Shown here piece by piece: positions 8,316 through 16,424 of a DNA stretch of 64,000 bases; position 1 is the stretch's first letter; each line of letters begins with the position of its first letter. Source of the stretch: Citricoccus zhacaiensis (GTDB taxonomy: Bacteria > Actinomycetota > Actinomycetes > Actinomycetales > Micrococcaceae); contig NZ_BMLQ01000003.1 in NCBI RefSeq assembly GCF_014645315.1, positions 185,804 through 249,803 on the forward strand, written 5' to 3'. Made by a program: the position numbers and the translations under genes. Below the pieces are notes generated by a model. That model saw only the letters and a program-made list of their open reading frames with translations, was not told the origin of the DNA and did no database searches.

Positions 8316-9676
8316 CGAAGGGCCTCCTGGAGGTCTGCGGACGGGGTCGTCTGTGCTGGGGTGCCGGCGGCAGCATCGGCGGCGGGGTCGAAGGTCGCGT
8401 GGCTGCCGGGCGTCCCGAATTCCTGGAAGGCGATCCGGCGCTCCACCACGTAGTGCTCGCGACCGCACAGGCGGTTGACGAGCACGGAATTGCGGTAGGC
8501 GCCCATCCCCAGGTCCGGCGCCGTGAACCCGTGGGTGTGCAGTTCGGCATTCTGGACGAACACGTCGCCGTGCCGGCTGATCCCGTAGCCACGGTCCACG
8601 TCCCAGCGCCCGTCCGGGAGGCGGGACAACCGTTCCTCGACACCGGCCATGAAGTCCGGCTGACGGTAGCCATAGCCGGTGGCCAGGACGACGGCGTCGA
8701 CCTCGGCCTCCTGGAGCCCGCCGTCCTCGCCGTGGCGCAGGGACAACACCAACCGGCCGGTGCTCTCGCGGATGCCTTCGAGCGCGGTGGCCGTCCGTAG
8801 GGTGGCCGGGGAGGGGCCGTCCACGCTGGCCGCGTAGAGGCGGTCGTAGATGCTGTTCAGCAGGTCCGCGTTGACACCCTTGTACAGGCCATGATGCTCC
8901 GCGCCGAGGCGGTCCCGGACGGATTGCGGCAGGGCGGTGAAATGGTCGATGTAGTCCGGGGACGTCATCTCCAGGGTCGGCTTGGTGTACTCGAGCGGGA
9001 AGAACCGGGGGGACCGGGTCAGCCACTCCACGTGTCGGTGTTCGCCGGCTCCGGCCAGCAGGTCGTCGAAGACCTCGGCGGCGCTCTGCCCGCTGCCCAC
9101 GACCGCGATCCGCTCGGCCGCCAGCAGTCGTTCCCGGGCGGGCAGATAGCTGGAGGAATGGACAACGCGCGGGTCGGAGCGCAAGGTGCCGGGGACGGCG
9201 TCGGGCATCCGGGGTTCGGTGCCGGTGCCCAGGACGAGGTTTCGTGCGGCCAGGGTGCGCGGGCCGTCCGGGGTGTGGGCGGTGACGCGGTAGGCCGTGC
9301 CGTCATGGCGGATGTCCGTCACCCGGTGCCCGTACCGGACCGGCAGCTGCTCGGCGGCCCAGGCGAGGTACTTCGCGTACTCGGCGCGCAGGGCGTAGAA
9401 GTCCTCGCGGATGTAGAAGGGATAGATGCGTCCGGCGTCCTTGAGGAAGGCCAGGAAGGAGAGGGGATGGGTGGGGTCGGCCAGGGTGACCAGGTCGGCG
9501 AGGAACGGCACCTGCAGGTGTGTGCCCGCCAGCATCATCCCGGGGTGCCATTGGGGTGCGTCCCGCCCCTCGAGGACCACGACGTCCAGACCGGCAGGGC
9601 CGGCCAGGGCGGCGAAACCCAGGTTGAACGGTCCGGCGCCGATCGCGATGGCGTCGTGGACGATGGTCGCGCTCAT
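8312..9676 (-). CDS. desB: Lysine/cadaverine N-monooxygenase (DesB-type)
   Basis: This 454-residue flavin-dependent N-hydroxylating monooxygenase probably hydroxylates the cadaverine made by the preceding decarboxylase. The FAD motif AIGAGPFNLG is at about residues 11-20, an NADPH-binding VVGSGQSAAEV near residue 195, and the C-terminal ATGYGYRQPDF is typical of the family (IucD, PvdA, DesB). It overlaps its neighbours by 4 nt at both ends, showing a tightly coupled operon under the iron box before desA. Direct action on lysine (aerobactin route) is possible, but the adjacent decarboxylase favours cadaverine. Confidence 0.9.
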   Translation of the reverse strand: MSATIVHDAIAIGAGPFNLGFAALAGPAGLDVVVLEGRDAPQWHPGMMLAGTHLQVPFLADLVTLADPTHPLSFLAFLKDAGRIYPFYIREDFYALRAEYAKYLAWAAEQLPVRYGHRVTDIRHDGTAYRVTAHTPDGPRTLAARNLVLGTGTEPRMPDAVPGTLRSDPRVVHSSSYLPARERLLAAERIAVVGSGQSAAEVFDDLLAGAGEHRHVEWLTRSPRFFPLEYTKPTLEMTSPDYIDHFTALPQSVRDRLGAEHHGLYKGVNADLLNSIYDRLYAASVDGPSPATLRTATALEGIRESTGRLVLSLRHGEDGGLQEAEVDAVVLATGYGYRQPDFMAGVEERLSRLPDGRWDVDRGYGISRHGDVFVQNAELHTHGFTAPDLGMGAYRNSVLVNRLCGREHYVVERRIAFQEFGTPGSHATFDPAADAAAGTPAQTTPSADLQEALR

Positions 9677-11250
9677 GCGGCCACCTCCGATCCGGCCACG
9701 GCACGCCCATGCCGGACCACAGCCTCCAGAATGGCCCGGACGTCGGCCACGGTGGTGCGCGGGTTGAGCAGGGTCAGCTTCAGGTGACGCCGGCCGGCGA
9801 CGGTGGTGGCGGCGACCATGGTCTCGCCGGAGCGGTACAGCGAGCGCCGGAGGGCATCCTGCAGCCGGTCCACGGCCACGCCGTCCGCCCCAGGTCCCCA
9901 TCCCGGATCGAACCGGAACACCACGGTTCCGAGCTGGACCGGGGCGGCGAGCGCGAGCTGCTCGGTGTCTTCCACCAGCCGGCCCGCCTCGGCGGCCAGT
10001 TCCAGGGTGGCGTCGAAGAGCCGGCCGAGGACGTCGGAGCCCAGGGACCGCAGGGTCACCCACAGTTTCAGGGCATCGAAGCGCCGGGTGGTCTGCAGCG
10101 ACTTGTCCACCTGGTTGGGGCTGTCCGGATCCTGGTCCGGGTTGAGGTAGTCGGCGTGGTGCGTGATGTGGGCGAACCGGTTGCCCTCGGCCACCAGCAG
10201 CGCACTCGAGCCGATGGGCTGGAAGAACGACTTGTGGAAGTCCACGGTCACGGAGTCGGCCTGTTCGATCCCCGCGAGCCAGTGCCGGCGGGTGGGGGAG
10301 GCGAGCAGTCCGCAGCCGTAGGCGGCGTCAACGTGGAACCAGGCACCGTTCCTCCGGGCCGTCGAGGCGAGATCGTCCAGGGGGTCGATGGACCCGAAGT
10401 CCGTGGTGCCGGCCGTGGCGACGACGGCCAGGGCGCGCAGTCCCCGCGCCGCGTCCTCGCCCATGGCCCGTTCCAGGGCCACCTGGTCCATGCGGTGGTT
10501 CCGGTCCACGGGGATCGGGACGACTGCCTCCTCACCCAGACCGAGGTGGACGGCGGACCGTACGATGCTGAAGTGGCTGTCCTGGGAGGCGTAGATCCGC
10601 CAGCCGGTCAGTCGCTCCGGGAGGGAGCCGGTGCCGGGCGAGACGGCACGGTTGCGGGCCATCAGCAGGGCTTGCAGGTTCGACTGGGTGCCGCCGCTGG
10701 TGAAGATCCCGTCCGCGGCCGGCCCCAGTCCGGCCAGGTCGGCGGCCCACCGCACCAGTCGCCGCTCGATCAGGGTGGCGCCGGCCGACTGGTCCCAAGT
10801 GTCCATGGAGGTGTTGATGCTCGTGACCAGCGCCTCCGCGGCCACAGCCGGCAGTGCCACCGGGCAGTTCAGGTGGGCGGCGTACCGGGGATGGTGGAAG
10901 TACACCGCGTCGTCCAGGTAGAGCGAGGACGCCTCGGCCAACGCGGCCTCGGTCGAGCCGAGTGGTGCCGCGAGGTCGATGGCCGAGACGGACTCCTGCA
11001 GGTCAGCCGGGTCCGGTCCCGTCGTCGGCGACTGCGCCCGGACGATTGCCGCGGCGGCCAGCAGGGCCGCGGTCCCGGTGTCCTGCACGAAGCGGTGCGC
11101 GTTGTCGGCGGAGAGGAGGGCGGAGGCCGCCGCCGGGTGCCGTAGGGCGAGGCTGTCCGGGGCCTGCATCGGGCTGGTGCGGCTGTTCGGGCCGGTCTGA
11201 CCGGTCGGATCCGCCAGAGCCATCTGCTCGGTGGAGCTGGGGGCTGTCAT
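9673..11250 (-). CDS. desA: PLP-dependent lysine decarboxylase (DesA-type), first siderophore gene
   Basis: This 525-residue group II pyridoxal-phosphate decarboxylase probably makes cadaverine from lysine. The PLP lysine is in DFHKSFFQP near residue 330, with the upstream cofactor-binding segments SGGTQSNLQ and HVDAAYG. The length fits DesA-type and diaminobutyrate decarboxylases (about 480-530). The ATG at 11250 has AAGGGA upstream, and a DtxR/IdeR box sits 17-35 bp before it, so expression is expected only when iron is scarce. The stop overlaps desB. Decarboxylation of diaminobutyrate or ornithine cannot be excluded from sequence alone. Confidence 0.88.
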   Translation of the reverse strand: MTAPSSTEQMALADPTGQTGPNSRTSPMQAPDSLALRHPAAASALLSADNAHRFVQDTGTAALLAAAAIVRAQSPTTGPDPADLQESVSAIDLAAPLGSTEAALAEASSLYLDDAVYFHHPRYAAHLNCPVALPAVAAEALVTSINTSMDTWDQSAGATLIERRLVRWAADLAGLGPAADGIFTSGGTQSNLQALLMARNRAVSPGTGSLPERLTGWRIYASQDSHFSIVRSAVHLGLGEEAVVPIPVDRNHRMDQVALERAMGEDAARGLRALAVVATAGTTDFGSIDPLDDLASTARRNGAWFHVDAAYGCGLLASPTRRHWLAGIEQADSVTVDFHKSFFQPIGSSALLVAEGNRFAHITHHADYLNPDQDPDSPNQVDKSLQTTRRFDALKLWVTLRSLGSDVLGRLFDATLELAAEAGRLVEDTEQLALAAPVQLGTVVFRFDPGWGPGADGVAVDRLQDALRRSLYRSGETMVAATTVAGRRHLKLTLLNPRTTVADVRAILEAVVRHGRAVAGSEVAA

Positions 11251-11266
11251 ACTGTCCCTTCGTTGA

Positions 11267-11285
11267 TGAGGTTAGCCTTACCTAA
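11267..11285. promoter_or_regulatory. DtxR/IdeR iron box before desA
   Basis: The 19-bp sequence TGAGGTTAGCCTTACCTAA agrees at 16 of 19 positions with the DtxR/IdeR consensus TTAGGTTAGCCTAACCTAA or one or two more depending on how the ends are aligned. It ends 17 bp before the desA start, where a bound repressor would block initiation or early elongation. Confidence 0.85.
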
Positions 11286-11410
11286 CCGGCGTCCATTAAA
11301 CGCACAGGGATGGGTCGTAATTCAACTGGACCTTTGGTCAATGGCGAGTCCAACAACTCCGCCACGGAGGGTGTGTGCTGGGCCACCGTCCTGTTAGGGT
11401 GGAGATGATT

Positions 11411-11427
11411 ACTGACCGATCGTTCAG
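11411..11427. promoter_or_regulatory. Putative PaaR operator, site C, before paaZ
   Basis: The sequence ACTGACCGATCGTTCAG lies 15 bp before the paaZ ATG and is the best reference copy of the shared paa motif. It probably covers the transcription start. Confidence 0.75.
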
Positions 11428-11442
11428 AAAGGCCTCTGCCGG

Positions 11443-13572
11443 ATGAGCACGCACACCATCACCGCCACAGTCCCCAGTTATGTCCTCGACCAGTGGTGGA
11501 CCCCCGCGGAGGGCTCCCGCACCGCGGAGGTCCGGGACGCCAACACCGGCGAGGCCATGCTCCGTTTCGGGGCCGAGGGCCTGGACCTCGGCGAGGTACT
11601 GGCGCACGCCCGCACCATCGGCCAGCGCGAGCTCGGGGCGTTGACCCTGCACGAGCGGGCGCTGAAGCTCAAGGAGCTCGCGCTGTTCCTCAACAGCAGG
11701 CGTGATGAGCTGTACGCCCTGTCCCACCGCACGGGGGCCACCCAGGTGGACAACATGGTGGACATCGACGGCGGTATCGGCGTGCTGTTCACCTACTCGT
11801 CCAAGGGGCGGCGTGAACTGCCCAACGCCAACGTCATCCAGGACGGGGGAGTGGAGCCGCTGTCCAAGGACGGTTCCTTCATCGGCACCCACATCTACAC
11901 CCGGATCCCCGGGGCTGCCGTGCAGGTCAACGCCTTCAACTTCCCGGTCTGGGGCATGCTCGAGAAGTTCGCGCCGGCCTTCATCGCCGGCGTGCCGACC
12001 ATCGTCAAGCCGGCCACCCCCACCGGCTATGTCACCGAGGCCGCCGTTCGGATCATGATCGAGTCCGGGATCCTGCCGCCCGGCTCGCTGCAGTTGATCT
12101 CCGGATCCGCCCGCGGGCTGCTGGACGTCATGGACTACCGGGACCTGCTGGCCTTCACCGGCTCGGCCTCCACAGCGCAGTCGCTCAAGGCCCATCCGAA
12201 CGTGGTGACCGGCGGCGTCCGCTTCACCGCCGAGACCGACTCGCTCAACGCCGCCATCCTCGGCCCTGACGCCGTCGAGGGCACCCCGGAGTTCGACGCC
12301 TTCGTCAAGGCTGTCGTCACCGAGATGATCGTCAAGGCCGGGCAGAAGTGCACCGCCATCCGGCGCACCATCGTCCCCGAGGGTCAGCGGGAAGCCGTGG
12401 GCCGGGCCGTCTCCGCGCGGCTGGACTCACGCGTGGTCCTCGGCGATCCGCACGCCGAGGGCGTCACCATGGGTGCCCTGGCCTCCCTGGACCAGTTGCG
12501 GGACGTGCGTGGTGCCGTCGAGGAGTTGCTCGCCGCCGGCGGTGAACTCGCCTATGGAACCCTGGACGCCCCCACGGTGCGCACCGCCTCAGGCGAGGAG
12601 GCCGTCGTCGAGCAGGGTGCCTTCATGTCCCCGGTGCTGCTGTCCTGGGCGGACGGGGATGCCGAGGCCGTGCACTCTCGCGAGGCCTTCGGTCCCGTGA
12701 CCTCCCTGCTGGGCTACACCGACGTGGCCGACGCCGTCCGCCTAGCCGCCCGCGGTTCCGGTTCCCTCGTGGCCACGGTGTGCACGAACGATCCGGAGGT
12801 CGCGCGCGAACTGACTGCCGGGATCGCCGGCCACCACGGCCGCGTTCACCTGCTCAACCGGGAGACCGCCCGGTCCAGCACCGGACACGGCTCGCCGATG
12901 CCCCAGTTGGTCCACGGCGGGCCGGGCCGGGCCGGGGGCGGCGAGGAGCTCGGCGGCATCCGCGCCGTCCTGCACCACATGCAGCGCACCGCCCTGCAGG
13001 GCTCGCCCAACCAGGTCACGGCCGTCACCGGCGTGTGGCAGACCGGGGCGGACCGCCGCATCGCGGGCTCCCCGGCCTACGGGGCCGAGGCCGGCCAGAA
13101 GCACCCGTTCCGCAAGTCGCTCACCGAATTGCGGGTCGGCGACGCCCTGGCCTCGGACCTGCGCCAGGTCACCCAGGAGGACATCACCGCGTTCGCCCGC
13201 ACCACGGGGGACACCTTCTACGCCCACACGAACCCGGAAGCGGCCGCCGCCAACCCCTTCTTCCCGGGCACCGTGGCGCACGGCTACCTGCTGGTGGCCT
13301 GGGCCGCCGGACTCTTCGTGGAGCCGGCTCCCGGTCCGGTGCTGGCCAACTACGGCCTGGAGAACCTGCGGTTCGTCACGCCGGTGGCCGCCGGTGACTC
13401 CATCCGCATCACCCTGACCGCCAAGAGGATCACCCCGCGGGTGACGGACGAGTACGGCGAGGTGGTCTGGGACGCCGTGATCCACAACCAGGACGACGAG
13501 ATCGTGGCGACCTACGACGTCCTGACCCTGGTCGAGAAGGAGGACACCCTCTACCGGAACTGGACTGACTGA
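11443..13572 (+). CDS. paaZ: Bifunctional oxepin-CoA hydrolase / 3-oxo-5,6-dehydrosuberyl-CoA semialdehyde dehydrogenase
   Basis: This 709-residue fusion opens the oxepin ring and oxidises the resulting aldehyde in aerobic phenylacetate catabolism. Residues about 1-520 are an aldehyde dehydrogenase with the catalytic Glu in FTAETDSLN and Cys in AGQKCTAIRR (near residue 300). Residues about 550-700 are an R-specific (MaoC-type) hydratase domain with FARTTGD and HTNPEAA, then PFFPGTVAHGYL. The length is close to that of E. coli PaaZ (681). It is a single-gene unit with its own operator, and it converges on paaR through a shared terminator. Confidence 0.94.
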   Translation: MSTHTITATVPSYVLDQWWTPAEGSRTAEVRDANTGEAMLRFGAEGLDLGEVLAHARTIGQRELGALTLHERALKLKELALFLNSRRDELYALSHRTGATQVDNMVDIDGGIGVLFTYSSKGRRELPNANVIQDGGVEPLSKDGSFIGTHIYTRIPGAAVQVNAFNFPVWGMLEKFAPAFIAGVPTIVKPATPTGYVTEAAVRIMIESGILPPGSLQLISGSARGLLDVMDYRDLLAFTGSASTAQSLKAHPNVVTGGVRFTAETDSLNAAILGPDAVEGTPEFDAFVKAVVTEMIVKAGQKCTAIRRTIVPEGQREAVGRAVSARLDSRVVLGDPHAEGVTMGALASLDQLRDVRGAVEELLAAGGELAYGTLDAPTVRTASGEEAVVEQGAFMSPVLLSWADGDAEAVHSREAFGPVTSLLGYTDVADAVRLAARGSGSLVATVCTNDPEVARELTAGIAGHHGRVHLLNRETARSSTGHGSPMPQLVHGGPGRAGGGEELGGIRAVLHHMQRTALQGSPNQVTAVTGVWQTGADRRIAGSPAYGAEAGQKHPFRKSLTELRVGDALASDLRQVTQEDITAFARTTGDTFYAHTNPEAAAANPFFPGTVAHGYLLVAWAAGLFVEPAPGPVLANYGLENLRFVTPVAAGDSIRITLTAKRITPRVTDEYGEVVWDAVIHNQDDEIVATYDVLTLVEKEDTLYRNWTD

Positions 13573-13591
13573 GGTCCGCCTATCGAACCTG

Positions 13592-13646
13592 AGCACGACG
13601 GCGGCCGGTCACCTTCTCGCGGAGGGTGACCGGCCGCCGTCGTGCT
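13592..13646. terminator. Bidirectional terminator hairpin between paaZ and paaR
   Basis: A perfect 22-bp stem (13592-13613 with 13625-13646) with an 11-nt loop lies between the convergent stops. It lacks a long T-run, so it may act in both directions with factor help. Confidence 0.75.
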
Positions 13647-13657
13647 GGGGCGTTGGG

Positions 13658-14272
13658 TCAGGGGCGGGCGCGCAGCCCGTCCACGATCATGGCGATCGCG
13701 TTCTCCTCGACCTGCGCGGGCGAGACGGGCCCGTCCGGGCGGTACCACTCCACCAGGGAGTTGATCATGCCGAACATCAACCGGGTGGTGGTGCGCGGCT
13801 CCACGTCGCTGCGCACCTTTCCCTCCGCCTGGGCCGCTACTACGAGGTCCACGATCTTGTGGTCCACCGTTCGGCGGCGCTGCAGGGCGTCACGCTCGAT
13901 CTCGGTGTTGCCGCGCAGGCGCAGCAGCAGGGTCACGTAGGGCTGGCGGTCGATGAGGACGCGGATGGTGGAGCGCAAGATGAACTCGAGGCGCTCGATG
14001 GTGCCGCCCTTCTGGGCACGCTCGTCCTCACCGATGGCCTCCAGGGGGACCAGGGCCTCGTCCAGGGCCAGCCGCAGCAGGTCACCCTTCGAGGGCACGT
14101 GGTGGTAGATCGCCGACTTGCTGACCCCGAGCTCCACGGCGAGCATCCCCATGGAGGTGGCGTCATAGCCATGGCGGTTGAACACCTGGACGGCGATCTC
14201 CAGCACCGAGTCCTGGTCATAGCCGGGCCGTCCCCGCCGGGGGGACTTCGGCACGGCGGAAGCGGTCGTCAT
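13658..14272 (-). CDS. paaR: TetR-family repressor, probable phenylacetate regulator PaaR
   Basis: This 204-residue TetR/AcrR regulator has an N-terminal helix-turn-helix at about residues 15-60 (VLEIAVQVFNRHGYDATSM, then GVSKSAIYHHVPSKGDLL) and an all-helical effector domain. TetR-type PaaR proteins in other bacteria respond to phenylacetyl-CoA. It is the last gene of the paaI-paaK-paaR operon, 14 bp after paaK. Five matching operators precede the transporter, paaJ, paaZ, paaI and paaA, including the promoter of its own operon, which implies autoregulation. Its link to the operators is inference. Confidence 0.82.
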   Translation of the reverse strand: MTTASAVPKSPRRGRPGYDQDSVLEIAVQVFNRHGYDATSMGMLAVELGVSKSAIYHHVPSKGDLLRLALDEALVPLEAIGEDERAQKGGTIERLEFILRSTIRVLIDRQPYVTLLLRLRGNTEIERDALQRRRTVDHKIVDLVVAAQAEGKVRSDVEPRTTTRLMFGMINSLVEWYRPDGPVSPAQVEENAIAMIVDGLRARP

Positions 14273-14286
14273 GTCAGGTCTCCTGA

Positions 14287-15660
14287 TCAGCGCGGGCGAG
14301 TGGTCCTGCGGTCCTGCGGTCCTGCGGTCCTGCGGACTCGGGGCGTGCGCAGGTCGTGGATCCGCTTCAGCTTACCCACGGACCGGGGCAGGGCCTCCGG
14401 GTCCACCACGTCGATGCGGCAGCTCGAGCCCACATGGATCTTGATGAGCTTCTGCAGCTCTGCTGCGGCGGCCAGCGCCCGATCCGTGGTGCAGTCATCC
14501 CGGCGCTCGATCCTCACCGCCAGTTCGTCCATCCGGCCTGGTCGGGTGATCTCCAGCTGGAAGTGCGGGGACAGGCCGGCGACGGTGAGGGCGAGTTCCT
14601 CGATCTGGCTGGGGAACAGGTTCACCCCGCGCAGGATGATCATGTCGTCCGAGCGCCCGGTGATCCGGCCCATCCGCCGGTGGCCCGGGCGGGCGGTGCC
14701 GGGCAGCAGTCGGGTCAGGTCGTGGGTGCGATAGCGGATGATGGGCAGGGCCTGCTTGGTCAGTGCCGTGAACACGATCTCGCCGTGCTCGCCGTCCCCG
14801 AGGACCTTGGTGTCGTCGAAGGCGTCCACGATCTCCGGGCGGAAATGGTCCTCCCAGATGTGGCATCCGTCCTTCGTCTGCCCGGACTCGCCGGCGACCC
14901 CGGGGCCCATGACCTCGGAGAGGCCGTAGATGTCGCAGGCGTCGATGGCGAACATCTCCTCCAGCTCGTGGCGCATCTCCTCGGTCCACGGTTCGGCGCC
15001 GAGCACGCCGACTTTCAGCGACGTCTTGCGTGGGTCGAGGCCGGCGCGCTGCATGGCATCGCCGATCGTCAGCAGGTAGGTGGGGGTGCACAGGATGGCA
15101 TCCGGTTGGAAGTCCTGGATCAGGGTGATCTGCTTCTCCGTCTGCCCGCCGGACATCGGAATGACCGTGGTGCCGAGGCGTTCAGCGGCCCCGTGGGCCC
15201 CCAGGCCGCCGGTGAAGAGCCCGTAGCCGTAGGCGTTGTGGACCTTCATGCCCGGGGTGACGCCCGCGATCCGGAGGCAGCGAGCCCCCAGTTTGGCCCA
15301 GTCATCCAGGTCCTGCTGCGTGTAACCGACCACGGTGGCGCGGCCGGTGGTGCCGGAGGAGGCGTGGATGCGAGCCACCTGCTCCTGCGGAACGGCGAAC
15401 ATGCCGAAGGGGTAGGAGCGGCGCAGGTCCTCCTTGTCCGTGAAGGGGAACTTTGCCAGGTCGGACAGATCCTTCAGGTCGCTGGGGTGGACCCCGGTGG
15501 AGTCGTACTTCTCGCGGTAGAGCGGGACGCGCTCATAGGCGTAGGCAACCGTGTCCTGGAGACGCTTGAGCTGCAGTGCCTCGATCTGATCGCGGCTCAT
15601 CGTCTCCTCAGGGTCCAGCCCGAGGGTCGCGTCGGTCGTGGAAAGGGTCTCGGTCATCAT
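14287..15660 (-). CDS. paaK: Phenylacetate-CoA ligase
   Basis: This 457-residue adenylate-forming ligase activates phenylacetate to phenylacetyl-CoA, the entry step of the pathway. The P-loop-like SSGTTGRATVVGYT lies at about residues 103-116, YGLSEVMGPG near 245 and YRTHDLTRLLPG near 315, followed by GRITGRSDDMIILRG. Two adjacent ATGs begin the reading frame and the first has AAGG 6 nt upstream. The last 20 or so residues are basic, of low complexity, and encoded by four tandem copies of an 8-bp repeat. They extend beyond the usual PaaK end and are probably dispensable. Confidence 0.93.
   Translation of the reverse strand: MMTETLSTTDATLGLDPEETMSRDQIEALQLKRLQDTVAYAYERVPLYREKYDSTGVHPSDLKDLSDLAKFPFTDKEDLRRSYPFGMFAVPQEQVARIHASSGTTGRATVVGYTQQDLDDWAKLGARCLRIAGVTPGMKVHNAYGYGLFTGGLGAHGAAERLGTTVIPMSGGQTEKQITLIQDFQPDAILCTPTYLLTIGDAMQRAGLDPRKTSLKVGVLGAEPWTEEMRHELEEMFAIDACDIYGLSEVMGPGVAGESGQTKDGCHIWEDHFRPEIVDAFDDTKVLGDGEHGEIVFTALTKQALPIIRYRTHDLTRLLPGTARPGHRRMGRITGRSDDMIILRGVNLFPSQIEELALTVAGLSPHFQLEITRPGRMDELAVRIERRDDCTTDRALAAAAELQKLIKIHVGSSCRIDVVDPEALPRSVGKLKRIHDLRTPRVRRTAGPQDRRTTRPR
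14302..14333. repeat. Four tandem copies of an 8-bp repeat in the 3' end of paaK
   Basis: The unit GGTCCTGC occurs four times head to tail with two further matching bases. Because 8 is not a multiple of 3, gain or loss of a unit would shift the frame of the PaaK tail and change where it stops relative to paaR, 14 bp downstream. Confidence 0.9.
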
Positions 15661-15738
15661 CGGAAGCCTTAATGTGTGCGGTGGTGCTGGGGACGTGCGG
15701 AGGAGCGTTGAGGACGGAGGGGGACGGCGCGCTCCGGG

Positions 15739-16194
15739 TCAGCGCTTGGGGATGGTGCGGGAACGCCCGCGGAACTCCGCGATGACCTCGGTGCCACCCT
15801 CCGGCAGGGACTGGCGGACCTGGATGTCGTAGAGGCCGCTGCGGCCGTTCTGGTGGCGCCGGTCAGCCACTGCCGTCAGCAGCCGCCCTGGGATGCCGGG
15901 CTTCAGGAAGTTCATGTCCACGCCCGAGGCTACGGTGACCGTCTCATCCGATCCCTCGGCCGGATTGCACGCCAGTGCGAAGGCCGAGTCGGCGAGGGCG
16001 AACACCATGCCCCCGTGGGCGATGCCGAAGCCGTTCAGCATCTCCTGGCGCAGCGTCATGGTGATGACGGCGTGCCCATCGGCGATCGCCTCGACCTCGA
16101 TGCCCATCCACTCACTGGCCGGGTCGTCCCTGAGGATGGCGTGCCAGTCGCCGAGCCGTGACGGTACTGGCGATGCCTTCTCCGTGGTGGTCAT
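15739..16194 (-). CDS. paaI: PaaI-type hotdog-fold thioesterase
   Basis: This 151-residue acyl-CoA thioesterase has the hotdog motif LNGFGIAHGGMVFALADSAF at about residues 53-72. In phenylacetate catabolism PaaI hydrolyses dead-end or ring-hydroxylated CoA esters to release trapped CoA. I chose the ATG at 16194 because GGAG precedes it at 5 nt; an upstream in-frame extension runs through the divergent promoter region and the operators. It is the first gene of the paaI-paaK-paaR operon. A 78-bp gap to paaK holds no clear terminator. Confidence 0.88.
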   Translation of the reverse strand: MTTTEKASPVPSRLGDWHAILRDDPASEWMGIEVEAIADGHAVITMTLRQEMLNGFGIAHGGMVFALADSAFALACNPAEGSDETVTVASGVDMNFLKPGIPGRLLTAVADRRHQNGRSGLYDIQVRQSLPEGGTEVIAEFRGRSRTIPKR

Positions 16195-16213
16195 GCCGCT
16201 CCAATCATTCTTT

Positions 16214-16230
16214 ACTGAACGATCATTAGG
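16214..16230. promoter_or_regulatory. Putative PaaR operator, site D, before paaI
   Basis: The sequence ACTGAACGATCATTAGG matches site C at 13 of 17 positions on either strand. It ends 20 bp upstream of the paaI start and would serve the paaIKR promoter, closing an autoregulatory loop. Confidence 0.6.
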
Positions 16231-16287
16231 TAATCTCAATCTGTGACCTGGGTCAAGTTCCGGGTCGCGGTCAGCGGAGGCCGCGTG

Positions 16288-16316
16288 TTGACGACCGGCG
16301 ACTCGATGCCTATATA
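16288..16316 (+). promoter_or_regulatory. Promoter of the paaABCDE operon
   Basis: A near-consensus -35 TTGACG (16288-16293) and -10 TATATA (16311-16316) are separated by exactly 17 bp. The following operator E begins at the last -10 base, so a bound repressor would cover the transcription start. Confidence 0.75.
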
Positions 16317-16332
16317 CTGAACGAACGGTCGG
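16316..16332. promoter_or_regulatory. Putative PaaR operator, site E, before paaA
   Basis: The sequence ACTGAACGAACGGTCGG matches site C at 15 of 17 positions on the reverse strand. It overlaps the -10 end and start site of the paaA promoter. Confidence 0.75.
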
Positions 16333-16424
16333 TAAATACGCGGCTCCCGACCGTGCCCCTGTGGCACTGATGAGACGACATCCGCCGAACCGCACACGGC
16401 GAATCCGAGAATGAGGTGGTCACC

